64,000 nucleotides of DNA. Source: Phycisphaerales bacterium (GTDB taxonomy: Bacteria; Planctomycetota; Phycisphaerae; Phycisphaerales; SM1A02). The stretch is from assembly GCA_022446795.1 (NCBI GenBank), contig JAKVBX010000001.1, positions 89,357-153,356 of the forward strand. The letters are read 5' to 3'. The notes under the pieces were generated by a model that searched no databases, had not been told where the DNA came from, and saw nothing but the letters and a program-made list of their open reading frames with translations. Numbering within the stretch: the first letter of the stretch is position 1; the number at the start of each line of letters is the position of its first letter. Of the stretch, positions 31,761-40,457 are shown piece after piece. The position numbers and the translations under genes were made by a program.

Positions 31761-34715
31761 TCAGGACCAGTTCTCCAGCACGATGAGCAGGTCACTGATT
31801 CCCACGACGCCATCACCATCCTGGTCGGCCGTGCAGTCGTCATCATCATCACACTGGTCACCCCAGCGTTCGATGACGGCCAGCAGGTCCGTGATGTCGA
31901 CCTTGAAGTCGTAGTTGACATCACCGGGGCCCGGCTCCTGGCAGATGGGCGTCTGGAAGCACATCTCGTCGCTGCAGACCGTGCCGTCGGTAAAGACCGC
32001 CGTCAGCGTCAGGCAGATGGTCTGACCACCCGGGGCGCCGTACATCCGGATGTCCACCGGGTAGCTCTGGTACGGCGGGTACGGACCGACGAGAGTGCCG
32101 GGGTTGAAGGTCACGCCGGAAGGACCGCTGATCTGGACCTCGGCAATCGTGCCGGAACCCATGGCGGAGAAACCGAACTCGACCTTGTGATACACGCCGT
32201 TGAAGTGGTGGTACCGGCACTTGGCATCGAAGAACGTGAGCGTCATGCACGGCTGCTCGCCGGCCTCGGTCACGACCAGGTCACCAAGCATCGTCTTGTC
32301 CTGGGCCGCCAGGTTGTCCTGGTAGTCGATGAGAACGCTGTCCGCGATCGTGCCGCCGGTCGCCGGCATGCCCTGGAAGCCGTAGATGTTCTGGTACGGC
32401 GCCGGGTGATTGAGATGCAGCGCGTCGCCAGCAGCCCAGGTGCGGTTCACGTCCGCATCCACGCCACCGGACCCGTTGCTGCCACCATACTCGCCGACAT
32501 CGAAGGTATTGCCGCTGGGCACCCAGGCACCAGCCTGGCACTCGTACTCGAGAACACGGGCGTTGTGTGCCACCAGGCCCTCGAAGCTCACCATGGTGCG
32601 CTCCGCCAGGAGCATGGTGCCGCGAGGCGAGAAGCGGATATCGGAAACCGGAGCGCTCCAATTCGTGTTGTTGTAACTCGGCATCGTGACCTCGAGGACC
32701 TCGCTGCCGACGGGCATGCCGCTGGCATCCAGTTCCACGGACCAGATCTCATTGTCCATGCCGGTCAGCGCCTGGCCGGAATTCTCGTTCCACATGGAGA
32801 AGTACAGGCGACCGGCATGGACCTCGACGGCCCACGGGCGATCACCCAGTGCGACGGGTCCCGGGGCACCCGTCCACGGCAGGGCCGGATCGAAGGTATC
32901 CAGGATGTTGCCACTGGTATCGAGCCGGTAGATCAGCCCGTCTTCCATGTTGGACACGAAGAAGACATCGTGATCGCAATCCCAGGTGATGCTCCCGAGA
33001 CCGCTCGCGATGTTCGGCAGCGTGGCGAAGACACTGACGTCACCGGTCACCCGGTCGAGGCGGTAGACCGCACCCCAACCACCGGGACCCACGTAATCCG
33101 TCTGCCAGGAACGCGTGGCCGTCACGAAGATGTCGCCATCGTTGTCGACCGCCAGGCCGTAGACGCTGCCGAGCTGGTTCTGGTTCCAGTCCGGATCACT
33201 GTATCGATCCAGGGCGAACCAACTGTTCAGCGGCGCCGCGTTGATGTCCGTCAGGTCGAACACCGTGACGACGGATCCTCCAAGGATGCTCGGGGATGCC
33301 GTCTGGACGGCGATCTGCCCGTGACCGAAGACCTGGGCGAAGTCCGGATCGACGTAGGCCGGGCGACCAGCACACTGGGAACCGGGCGTGACGATGCAGT
33401 CGTTGCTCGGGAGATCACACTCGACCTGGGGGTCGGTGCAGAGCACACCAATACCGTAGAAGTAACTACCAGGCAGGGTCGCGCACTGGTCCGCAGACAC
33501 CATCGTGCAGATGAAACCAAGATCCGCATCCTGGTAGCAGCACGCGCCGGGATCGTCCGAAGGACCATCACAGTCGACGACGGGATCGGTGCAGAGCACG
33601 GCAACGCCATACCAGATGCCGTTGAGCGTCTCGCAGTCGGCCGCGTTGACCTCGATGCAGTTCAACGTGCCATCCGCCTGGCCATAGCAGCAGGCGCCCT
33701 TGTCACCAGCAGGCAAGTCGCACTCGACCTGCGGGTCGGTGCAGGCCACGCCCGCGCCGTACCAGTAGGAGCCGGGCAGGTTGGCGCACTGATCAGCCGT
33801 GACCTGCACGCAGATGAAGCCGAGGTCGGCATCTTCGTAGCAGCAGGCACCGGGATCATCCATCGTGTTGTCGCAGTCGACCACGGGATCGGTACACAGC
33901 ACGGCAACGCCGTACCACGTCCCGTTGAGCGTCTCGCAGTCAGCCGCATTCACCTCGATGCACACCAGGGTGCCATCCGCCTCGGCGTAGCAGCAGGCGC
34001 CCTTGTCGCCACCAGGCGGCAGGTCGCATTCGACCTGGGGCGCCGTGCAGGGCACACCAGCGCCATACCAGTAGCCGCCGGGCAGACTGAGGCAATCGTG
34101 TTCCGTCACCTGGATGCAGATGAACCCGAGATCGGCGTCCTGGTAGCAGCAGGCACCGGGGTCACCGCCGGGCAGGTCGCATTCGACCTGCGGGTCCGTG
34201 CAGAGGACGCCCGCGCCATACCAGTAGCTCCCGGGAAGACCGTGGCAGTCCAGTTCGGTCACCATCGTGCAGATGAACCCGAGATCGGGATCCTGGTAGC
34301 AGCAGGCGCCGGGGTCACCACCGGGCAGGTCGCATTCGACCTGGGGAGCGGTGCACGGGACGTTCGGGCCATACCAGTAGCCACCGGCATCGAGGCAGAA
34401 CTCCTCGATCATCATGGCGCAGATGAACCCCAACTGGGGATCGTCGTAGCAGCAGGCGCCCTGGATGTCGCCAGGTGAATCACAGTTGACCTGGGCATCC
34501 GTACAGGACACGTTCGGGCCATACCAGAATCCCTGGTAGTCGCCACAGACATGGTCGCTGAGCATTTCACAGACCATGCCATTGCCCCAGTACTCATGGC
34601 AACAGGCACCGACGGGATCACCCGCGGTGTCGGCTTGAACGGTACTGGTCATCGCCAGGGAAAGAGTGGCCATGCTCACAAGGGACATGGCCTTTACAGC
34701 ACGAAAGATAGTCAT
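31761..34715 (-). CDS. surface protein: eight six-Cys modules, propeller, dockerin-like end
   Basis: A 984-residue secreted protein. ATG 34715 gives a signal peptide ending VQAD. Residues 36-439 hold eight modules of about 50 residues, each starting GACC and containing six cysteines (CC, C, C, C, C). Then comes a propeller-like region (about 445-760) with blades such as GSVYGLAVDNDGDIFVTATR and RFSPRGTMLLAERT, a beta domain, and two dockerin-like repeats ending VLENWS. The modules look adhesive or structural rather than catalytic. Its paralog at 34998-36890 has the same order with one module, and the two share upstream elements and near-identical terminators. Confidence 0.85.
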   Translation of the reverse strand: MTIFRAVKAMSLVSMATLSLAMTSTVQADTAGDPVGACCHEYWGNGMVCEMLSDHVCGDYQGFWYGPNVSCTDAQVNCDSPGDIQGACCYDDPQLGFICAMMIEEFCLDAGGYWYGPNVPCTAPQVECDLPGGDPGACCYQDPDLGFICTMVTELDCHGLPGSYWYGAGVLCTDPQVECDLPGGDPGACCYQDADLGFICIQVTEHDCLSLPGGYWYGAGVPCTAPQVECDLPPGGDKGACCYAEADGTLVCIEVNAADCETLNGTWYGVAVLCTDPVVDCDNTMDDPGACCYEDADLGFICVQVTADQCANLPGSYWYGAGVACTDPQVECDLPAGDKGACCYGQADGTLNCIEVNAADCETLNGIWYGVAVLCTDPVVDCDGPSDDPGACCYQDADLGFICTMVSADQCATLPGSYFYGIGVLCTDPQVECDLPSNDCIVTPGSQCAGRPAYVDPDFAQVFGHGQIAVQTASPSILGGSVVTVFDLTDINAAPLNSWFALDRYSDPDWNQNQLGSVYGLAVDNDGDIFVTATRSWQTDYVGPGGWGAVYRLDRVTGDVSVFATLPNIASGLGSITWDCDHDVFFVSNMEDGLIYRLDTSGNILDTFDPALPWTGAPGPVALGDRPWAVEVHAGRLYFSMWNENSGQALTGMDNEIWSVELDASGMPVGSEVLEVTMPSYNNTNWSAPVSDIRFSPRGTMLLAERTMVSFEGLVAHNARVLEYECQAGAWVPSGNTFDVGEYGGSNGSGGVDADVNRTWAAGDALHLNHPAPYQNIYGFQGMPATGGTIADSVLIDYQDNLAAQDKTMLGDLVVTEAGEQPCMTLTFFDAKCRYHHFNGVYHKVEFGFSAMGSGTIAEVQISGPSGVTFNPGTLVGPYPPYQSYPVDIRMYGAPGGQTICLTLTAVFTDGTVCSDEMCFQTPICQEPGPGDVNYDFKVDITDLLAVIERWGDQCDDDDDCTADQDGDGVVGISDLLIVLENWS
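33399..34610 (-). repeat. eight tandem six-cysteine (GACC) modules
   Basis: Eight in-frame repeats of about 150 bp. Two subtypes are seen: one with DLGFIC and GSYWYGAGV, another with ADGTLxCIEVNAADCETLNG. They alternate in the second half (repeats 5-6 resemble 7-8), so the array grew in part by duplication of a two-module unit. Confidence 0.8.
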
Positions 34716-34835
34716 CACGGTAGTCGTCTCCAGCACGGGGTTTGCACGTTGAGTGCAGGAAGCATCGATCTCAACTGCTGGTCGCACCGGGGACTCCCCC
34801 CCCGGGGCAACGGTTCATCCGCATGAACCACAGTA

Positions 34836-34899
34836 ATTGGACCGAAAGTCCCTGCTCACTAGAACTCTGCGGATTGGGACGGAATCTCACAGGCGAATC
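34836..34899 (-). promoter_or_regulatory. conserved upstream element, copy A
   Basis: A 64-bp stretch, 121 bp before ATG 34715, aligns without gaps to 36998-37061 upstream of the paralog. Conserved blocks on the plus strand are ATTGGA, CCCTGC, TCTGCGG and ATCTCACAGGC. Confidence 0.6.
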
Positions 34900-34940
34900 A
34901 CGCAATCGGCGTTTTTTTGCATTCCGCCCGCCCCGGCACG

Positions 34941-34970
34941 AAAAACCCCGGCCGGAAAACCGGCCGGGGT
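34941..34970 (-). terminator. rho-independent terminator of the one-module paralog
   Basis: A perfect 11-bp stem (34945-34955 with 34960-34970), a four-base loop, and a TTTTT tail on the minus strand follow the gene that ends at 34998. Confidence 0.8.
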
Positions 34971-34997
34971 CTTCATCACGGGCCTGGACCGGGCGTA

Positions 34998-36890
34998 TCA
35001 GTCCGACCAGTTTTCAAGTACGACGAGCAGATCCCCGATGCCCACGACGCCATCGCCATCCTGGTCGATCCGACAGTCACTGTCGGCATCGCAGTACTGG
35101 CCCCAGGCGTCGATGATCAGCAGCAGATCGAGAATGTCGACCGTGTAGTCCGCATTGATGTCACCGGGCTCGGCATCGCAATAGGGAACCGGGAAGCAGA
35201 GTTCCTCGGAGCAGGAGGTGCCATCAGCCCGCGTGATGACGACATCGATGCAGAGGGAGCCGGGATTGGCACCATACAACTTGGTCGCCAGGGGATAGCT
35301 CTGGTACGGCGCGAAGGGACCGGTGAAGGTCGACGGTGTCGCCGTCACACCGGATGGCAGGGCCAGGCTCACCTGGGTGATGTCCAGCGGTCCCATGTTG
35401 GAGAAGCCGAAGTTGATCTCATGATGGACACCGATACCAGGTGCGAATCGGCAGTTGATGCTGGAGAAATGCGTCTCGATGCAGGGCACTTCCACGTACG
35501 TGGTGACCACCAGGTCGCCCAGCATCGTCTTGTCGGTGATGTTCATGTTGTCCTGGTAATCCACGAGCACGCTGTTGGCGACCGTGCCGCCAGCGACCGG
35601 CAGACCCTGGAATCCGTAGATATTCGTGTAAGGGGCCGGGTGGCTCAGGTGCATGGCATCCGCGCCGGCCCAGGTCCGCTTGATGTCGACATCGACACCA
35701 CCGGTGGCATTCGCCTCATCCATGAACTCGCCGATGCCGTAGGTCGTGCTGCTGGGTACCCAGCCGTATCCATCGCATTCGTACTCCAGGACGCGAGACG
35801 AATGAGCCGACAGCGAGTTGTAGGTGTAGTTGGATCGCTCCGCCAGCAGCATCGTCCCGGTCGGCGAAAACCGCATGTCGCCGACGGGAGCACTCCAGTC
35901 ATGGGTCCCCAGGGCCGGCAGGGTCACCTCGAGTTCCTCGGAACCGTAGGGCGTGCCGAATCCATCCAGGGCGACCGACCAGATCTCGTTGGAGACGGTT
36001 GCATTGCCGTTGAACGTGGATTCGTTCCACATCGAGTAGAACAACCGACCGTTGTGAGCCTCAACGGCGAACGGACGATCGCCCAGGGCGACCGGGCCAA
36101 CGGCACCAGTCCAGGGTGCTGCCGGATCAAAGGTGCTCACGACGGCCCCCGTGTCATCAAGCTGGTAGATGAGGCCATCCTCGAAATTCGTGACATAGAA
36201 ACTGTTGTGAACACAGTTCCAGGTGATGTTGCCCAGCCCACAGCCGTTGTTGGGCAAGGTCGCGAAGATGCTGATATCGCCGGTCACGTGATCAAGGCGG
36301 TAGACGGCACCCCATCCCCCGACGCCCATTTCATCAGTGTTCCAGGTCCTGGTGGCCGTGACGAAGATGTCTCCATCTTCATTGACCGCGAGCCCGTAGA
36401 CGCTGCCCAGCTTGTCGCGGGTCCAATCCGGATCGCTGTAGCGGTCCAGGCTCCACCAGCTGTCCACGGGCGCAGAGTCAACACCACTCAGGTCGAACAC
36501 GGTGACGACAAAGCCACCGAGAATGGACGGTGCCGCGGTCTGGACCGCGACCTGGCCATCGCCGAAGACCTGCGAGAACGCCGTGTCGGTATAGGCCGGA
36601 CGACCAGCGCAGTCCATGCCGGCGGCCACCTGGCAGTCGCCCCAGCCGATCGGTTCACATTCCACGCCCGGATCAAAGCACCCGGCGCCTGCCCCGTACC
36701 ACACGCCGCCGGGCAACGCCTGGCAATCGGTCATGGTTTCCTGGCTGCAGATGTAGCCGTGGACGGGATCCTGGTGACAGCAGGCACCAAGTGGGTCGCC
36801 CGTCGTCGAGGCCAGCGTGGTCGTTGAACAGGCCAGGGTGGCGACGAGCCTCAGGGCCATGGAATTGCTGATGATCTGGGTACGGTTCAC
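34998..36890 (-). CDS. surface protein: one six-Cys module, propeller, dockerin-like end
   Basis: A 630-residue secreted protein, paralog of the one at 31761-34715. I chose GTG 36890 because AAGGAGAGG stands six bases upstream; it gives a signal peptide ending TLAS. One GACC module (about residues 36-80) is followed by the propeller region (KLGSVYGLAVNEDGDIFVTA, FSPTGTMLLAERS), a beta domain and two dockerin-like repeats ending VLENWSD. The whole order matches the paralog, with only the number of cysteine modules changed. Likely cell-surface role; no catalytic motif. Confidence 0.85.
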   Translation of the reverse strand: MNRTQIISNSMALRLVATLACSTTTLASTTGDPLGACCHQDPVHGYICSQETMTDCQALPGGVWYGAGAGCFDPGVECEPIGWGDCQVAAGMDCAGRPAYTDTAFSQVFGDGQVAVQTAAPSILGGFVVTVFDLSGVDSAPVDSWWSLDRYSDPDWTRDKLGSVYGLAVNEDGDIFVTATRTWNTDEMGVGGWGAVYRLDHVTGDISIFATLPNNGCGLGNITWNCVHNSFYVTNFEDGLIYQLDDTGAVVSTFDPAAPWTGAVGPVALGDRPFAVEAHNGRLFYSMWNESTFNGNATVSNEIWSVALDGFGTPYGSEELEVTLPALGTHDWSAPVGDMRFSPTGTMLLAERSNYTYNSLSAHSSRVLEYECDGYGWVPSSTTYGIGEFMDEANATGGVDVDIKRTWAGADAMHLSHPAPYTNIYGFQGLPVAGGTVANSVLVDYQDNMNITDKTMLGDLVVTTYVEVPCIETHFSSINCRFAPGIGVHHEINFGFSNMGPLDITQVSLALPSGVTATPSTFTGPFAPYQSYPLATKLYGANPGSLCIDVVITRADGTSCSEELCFPVPYCDAEPGDINADYTVDILDLLLIIDAWGQYCDADSDCRIDQDGDGVVGIGDLLVVLENWSD

Positions 36891-37194
36891 GGGATTCCTC
36901 TCCTTGCACAGAGATGTGGTCATGCCAGGACAGGGCGTCACGGGACTGACAGCGATACCACCCACTCCCCGGGGATGCGGTCAGTTCACGGCACGTGATT
37001 GGATCAATACGCCCTGCCTACGAGAGATCTGCGGGAGACCATTGGATCTCACAGGCAAATCCCGGCTTCTGGGTGATTTAGTGGTGCATGAGCCCTCACT
37101 ACCCCCTGGAGGGCCATCGCCGCGGTCCATCCCGGGCCGGGACCCGCTAGGCTGCTTGATCTGGCTCGAAACAGAGCCTGCAGGAGAAGACCTC
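36891..37194. other. divergent intergenic region, 304 bp
   Basis: It separates the minus-strand propeller paralog from the HtrA-type protease gene. It contains the conserved upstream element copy B (36998-37061) and, close to the protease gene, a TAGGCT box at 37148-37153. I see no coding sequence. Confidence 0.6.
36998..37061 (-). promoter_or_regulatory. conserved upstream element, copy B
   Basis: It lies 108 bp before the GTG at 36890 and matches copy A at about 44 of 64 positions by hand count, concentrated in four blocks. Confidence 0.6.
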
Positions 37195-39276
37195 ATGATC
37201 CGTATTTCACACCTTGTCGCCGCCAGCGTGATCGCCTTGGCAGCCTCCACCGCGGCCCAGGCGAAGAACGACATCGACACGGCACGGGAGGCGGTCTACC
37301 CCGCCCTGGTCAACATCGCCGTCGTGGGCACCCAGTACCAGAACGGCCGGCTCCGTCGATTCCCCGCCGCAGGCAGCGGCGTGATCGTCTCGCCGGAAGG
37401 CCATGTCCTGACGAATTTCCACGTGGCCGGCGAGACCACCCGGATCACCTGCACGCTGCCGGATGGCCGGACGTTCGAAGCGACACCCATCGTCCTGGAT
37501 CCACTGACGGACCTGGCTGTTCTCCAACTGGAGACCGAGGGCGATGACACGGCCCTCCCCTACGCCATGCTCGGCGACTCGGAACGACTGGAAGTCGGTG
37601 ATGACGTCCTGGCGATGGGCAACCCCCTGACCTTGTCCAGTTCCATGACACGCGGCATCGTGTCCAACCCCCACCGGGTCTTCACGAGCTTTACCGGCGC
37701 CGAAATGGAAGAGACGGACCTGGGCGGCGGACAGCGCACCGGGATCTTCACTCGATGGATCCAGCACGATGCCCTGATCCTGGGCGGCAACAGTGGCGGC
37801 CCCCTCGTCAACATGAAAGGCGAGGTCGTCGGCATCAATGACCGTGGTGGCAGTGGCATGAGCTTCGCCATCCCGTCGAACATCGCCGCCGATGTCCTGG
37901 CCGAGGCCCTGGAGCACGGCGAGATCCGCCGAGGCTGGTTCGGCCTGTCCTTCAAGCCCGTGGACAAGATGGACGACCAGGAAGGCGCGCTCGTGACGTG
38001 GGTCGTCGAAGGTGGACCAGCCGACGACGCCGGTCTCCAACCCGGTGACCTCCTGACCAGCGTTGATGGCGAGGCCATCCACGTATCGACCTTCGAGGGC
38101 ATCCCCCCCCTGCTGAAGCGGATGGCGGACGTGAAGCCCGGGCAGGTCGCCCGCCTCGAATGGACGCGACCGATCCCCGGTGCCGAGCCCGACGAACTGG
38201 GAGTGACCCGTGATCGAACCCCGATGACCGCGGAAGTCATGGCGGCACCATTGGAGCAGTACCTCGGGGAACAGTCGGTCATCGACCCGTGGGGAATCAC
38301 GGTGCGTGATGTCACCATCCAGATGGCCTTGTCACGCAAGTACCCCAATGCCGATGGCGTCATGGTCACCGGCGTCCGCCCTGGTCGACCCGGGGAGAAG
38401 GCCCAACCGAGCCTCCGTCGAGGTGATGTGATCACCGCCATTGACGGCACACCCGTGAAGACACTGGAGGACTTTGAATCCACCATGAAGACCATCACGC
38501 CCGGGACCAGCAGCCTGGTCACGATGCGGCGCGGTGATGCGGAAGTCCTGACGGTCGTGGAGACCGTTCCCGAGCGCGAAAGCGTGCGAGGCAGTTCGGA
38601 ACTGGCCAAGGCCTGGCTGGGCATCGAGACCCAGGTCCTCACCCGCCCCGTCGCCGAGTCGCTTGGACTCGGCCGGACCAACGGTTTCCGGATCACGCGT
38701 GTCTACCCTGGATCGGAAGCCGCCGCAGCGGGACTCACCGGCGGTGACATCATCACCGCCGTCAATGGCTCCCCCTTGCGAGCCTCGCGGCCGCAGGACT
38801 CCGGTCGGCTCACGAGGCGAATCGAGACCATGCCCGTGGGCGAAACGGCTGAACTGACCCTGCACCGGGACGGCAAGCCCGAGATGGTGGCCGTGACCCT
38901 GGAAGCCACACCCGCCGGTGCCAATTCCGCGGAGAACTACGAGGCCGAGACGCTCGAGTTCACGGTGCGCGACCTCGTGTACATGGACACCATCGAGAAT
39001 CGCTGGGGATCCGATCTGCAGGGCGTCATCGTGACCGCCGTGGAGAATGGCGGATGGGCCAGCCTGGCCGGGCTGGCCAGCGGTGACCTCGTGGTGTCGC
39101 TCAATGACATACCCGTCAGTGATACGGCCTCCTTCGAGGACGCCATCTCGACCATCGAGGCCCAGCGACCGGATGTCGTCAAGGCCTTCGTCTACCGGGG
39201 ATACCGAACGACCTTCGTCTTCATGGAACCGGACTGGCCCGAGGATGACGAACTGGTCGACGCCGATTCGGACTGA
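37195..39276 (+). CDS. HtrA/DegP-type serine protease with several PDZ domains
   Basis: A 693-residue exported protease. The signal peptide ends AQA, and AGGAG lies eight bases before ATG 37195. The trypsin-like domain has the triad His 76 (NFHVAGE), Asp 106 (PLTDLAVL) and Ser 200 (GGNSGGPLV). It is followed by an unusually long C-terminal half with at least three PDZ-like domains, marked by PADDAGLQPGDLLTSVDG, QPSLRRGDVITAIDGTPV, AAAAGLTGGDIITAVNG and GWASLAGLASGDLVVSLND. Classical DegP has two PDZ domains and about 450 residues. It would act in envelope protein quality control. The next gene encodes a degenerate relative. Confidence 0.9.
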   Translation: MIRISHLVAASVIALAASTAAQAKNDIDTAREAVYPALVNIAVVGTQYQNGRLRRFPAAGSGVIVSPEGHVLTNFHVAGETTRITCTLPDGRTFEATPIVLDPLTDLAVLQLETEGDDTALPYAMLGDSERLEVGDDVLAMGNPLTLSSSMTRGIVSNPHRVFTSFTGAEMEETDLGGGQRTGIFTRWIQHDALILGGNSGGPLVNMKGEVVGINDRGGSGMSFAIPSNIAADVLAEALEHGEIRRGWFGLSFKPVDKMDDQEGALVTWVVEGGPADDAGLQPGDLLTSVDGEAIHVSTFEGIPPLLKRMADVKPGQVARLEWTRPIPGAEPDELGVTRDRTPMTAEVMAAPLEQYLGEQSVIDPWGITVRDVTIQMALSRKYPNADGVMVTGVRPGRPGEKAQPSLRRGDVITAIDGTPVKTLEDFESTMKTITPGTSSLVTMRRGDAEVLTVVETVPERESVRGSSELAKAWLGIETQVLTRPVAESLGLGRTNGFRITRVYPGSEAAAAGLTGGDIITAVNGSPLRASRPQDSGRLTRRIETMPVGETAELTLHRDGKPEMVAVTLEATPAGANSAENYEAETLEFTVRDLVYMDTIENRWGSDLQGVIVTAVENGGWASLAGLASGDLVVSLNDIPVSDTASFEDAISTIEAQRPDVVKAFVYRGYRTTFVFMEPDWPEDDELVDADSD

Positions 39277-39326
39277 CACGAACAGATATCACCTAATGCC
39301 CCCTGTACCGGGCAGGAGAGACTGGA

Positions 39327-40244
39327 ATGCTTGTAACAACCTTGACCATCACCGCTGCCCTGTTCATGGGCTTCCCTGCCCAGGACGCCGTCCAGGCTGA
39401 CCCACATGCCCGTCACAGTCATGATGGAAGTGACCCCTATGGCGTCTTCCTGGACCATACGGCTCCGGCCATCTGCACCGTGACGTTCATCCTGGACGTC
39501 CGTGGGGGCGGCGGGCAGATGGACCGCGAGGTCCCCATGACGGCGACGGGCACGATCGTCTCATCGGACGGCCTGATCATGATGTCATCCGCCGCCATGG
39601 ACATGGCTACCCGGGGTGGCCAGTGGATGCGCCGTGGCCGCGGTGGTCGCGGTGGCGGTGAAGGTCGCGACATGGACATCGAAGCAACGCCCACGGACAT
39701 CCGGATCATGCTCGGCGGCGACTTCGAGGAACATGACGCCGAACTCGTCGCCAAGGACTCGACCATGGGCCTGGCCTTCCTGAAGGTCACGGATCCGACG
39801 CCCCTCTCCAACGTGGAACACGTCACGTTCGACACCCCCGACCGCATGCGTGTCGGTGAGGAACTGATCGGCATCAGCCGCCTCAGTGAACGCTACGACT
39901 ACGAGGCCTACCTGGGCTGGCTCAAGCTGTCCGGACGCGTTGACCAGCCCCGCCGGATGTGGACCGTTTCCTCCGGTTACAACGGTCGTGGACTGCCGCT
40001 GTTCAACCGGTTCGGACAGGCCGTCGGCGTCCTCACCACTTCACAGCGCAGCGATGATGCCGGTGAGGGTGGCCGTGGTGGCCGCATGATGGGCGGCGGT
40101 GGCGGTGGCGGCGGCGCTGAACGCGTCTTCCTCATCCCCTCTGCCGACGTCAATGCCGTCATCGAGCAGGCCCGCAAGAAGGTCGCCGACGCCGAGGAAG
40201 CGGCGGACGCTGCCCAGCAGGTCACGGCCACCGAGAGCGAGTGA
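39327..40244 (+). CDS. catalytically dead trypsin-like (HtrA-related) protein
   Basis: A 305-residue exported protein, 50 bp after the HtrA-type gene. Strand patterns follow a trypsin-like fold: TGTIVSSDGLIMMSS aligns with the GSGVIVSPEGHVLTN of the neighbour, DSTMGLAFLKV with the Asp block, and GYNGRGLPLFN with the serine block GGNSGGPLV. The His is replaced in MMSSAAMDM and the Ser by Arg, so peptidase activity is very unlikely. Two Gly/Arg-rich low-complexity inserts are present (about residues 98-112 and 245-263). I infer a pseudoprotease partner or regulator of the upstream protease. PDZ domains are lacking. Confidence 0.65.
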   Translation: MLVTTLTITAALFMGFPAQDAVQADPHARHSHDGSDPYGVFLDHTAPAICTVTFILDVRGGGGQMDREVPMTATGTIVSSDGLIMMSSAAMDMATRGGQWMRRGRGGRGGGEGRDMDIEATPTDIRIMLGGDFEEHDAELVAKDSTMGLAFLKVTDPTPLSNVEHVTFDTPDRMRVGEELIGISRLSERYDYEAYLGWLKLSGRVDQPRRMWTVSSGYNGRGLPLFNRFGQAVGVLTTSQRSDDAGEGGRGGRMMGGGGGGGGAERVFLIPSADVNAVIEQARKKVADAEEAADAAQQVTATESE

Positions 40245-40297
40245 TCCGCTGAATCGACTGGCACGCCTGGACCGGTGTGCCCGCAAGATGCCCCTTG

Positions 40298-40330
40298 AAG
40301 CCCCTGGAGAGCCCCTCCAGGGGCTTTTTC
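40298..40330 (+). terminator. rho-independent terminator after the protease pair
   Basis: A perfect 10-bp stem (40299-40308 with 40316-40325), seven-base loop and a TTTTT tail. Confidence 0.85.
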
Positions 40331-40457
40331 TGCAATATCGCGGCATCTGCTGACAGATCCGATTCCTGCCCGTCGCAGCCCCTGTAGTCGACACCTCCTC
40401 GCGAAACGGCGGTGTCAGCCCCTCAACGAAAACGGGAAAACGAGCAAGGACACAACC

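Noticed and set aside
32187-34478. Long plus-strand open frame of 763 codons opposite the cysteine-module gene
   Set aside because: It is the antisense of a repeat gene in high-GC DNA, where stop codons are rare. It shows Arg, His and Val-rich low-complexity composition, no signal or motif, and no start context.
34917-36827. Long plus-strand open frame of 636 codons opposite the one-module paralog
   Set aside because: Same reason; the minus-strand protein has a signal peptide, known domains and a ribosome site.
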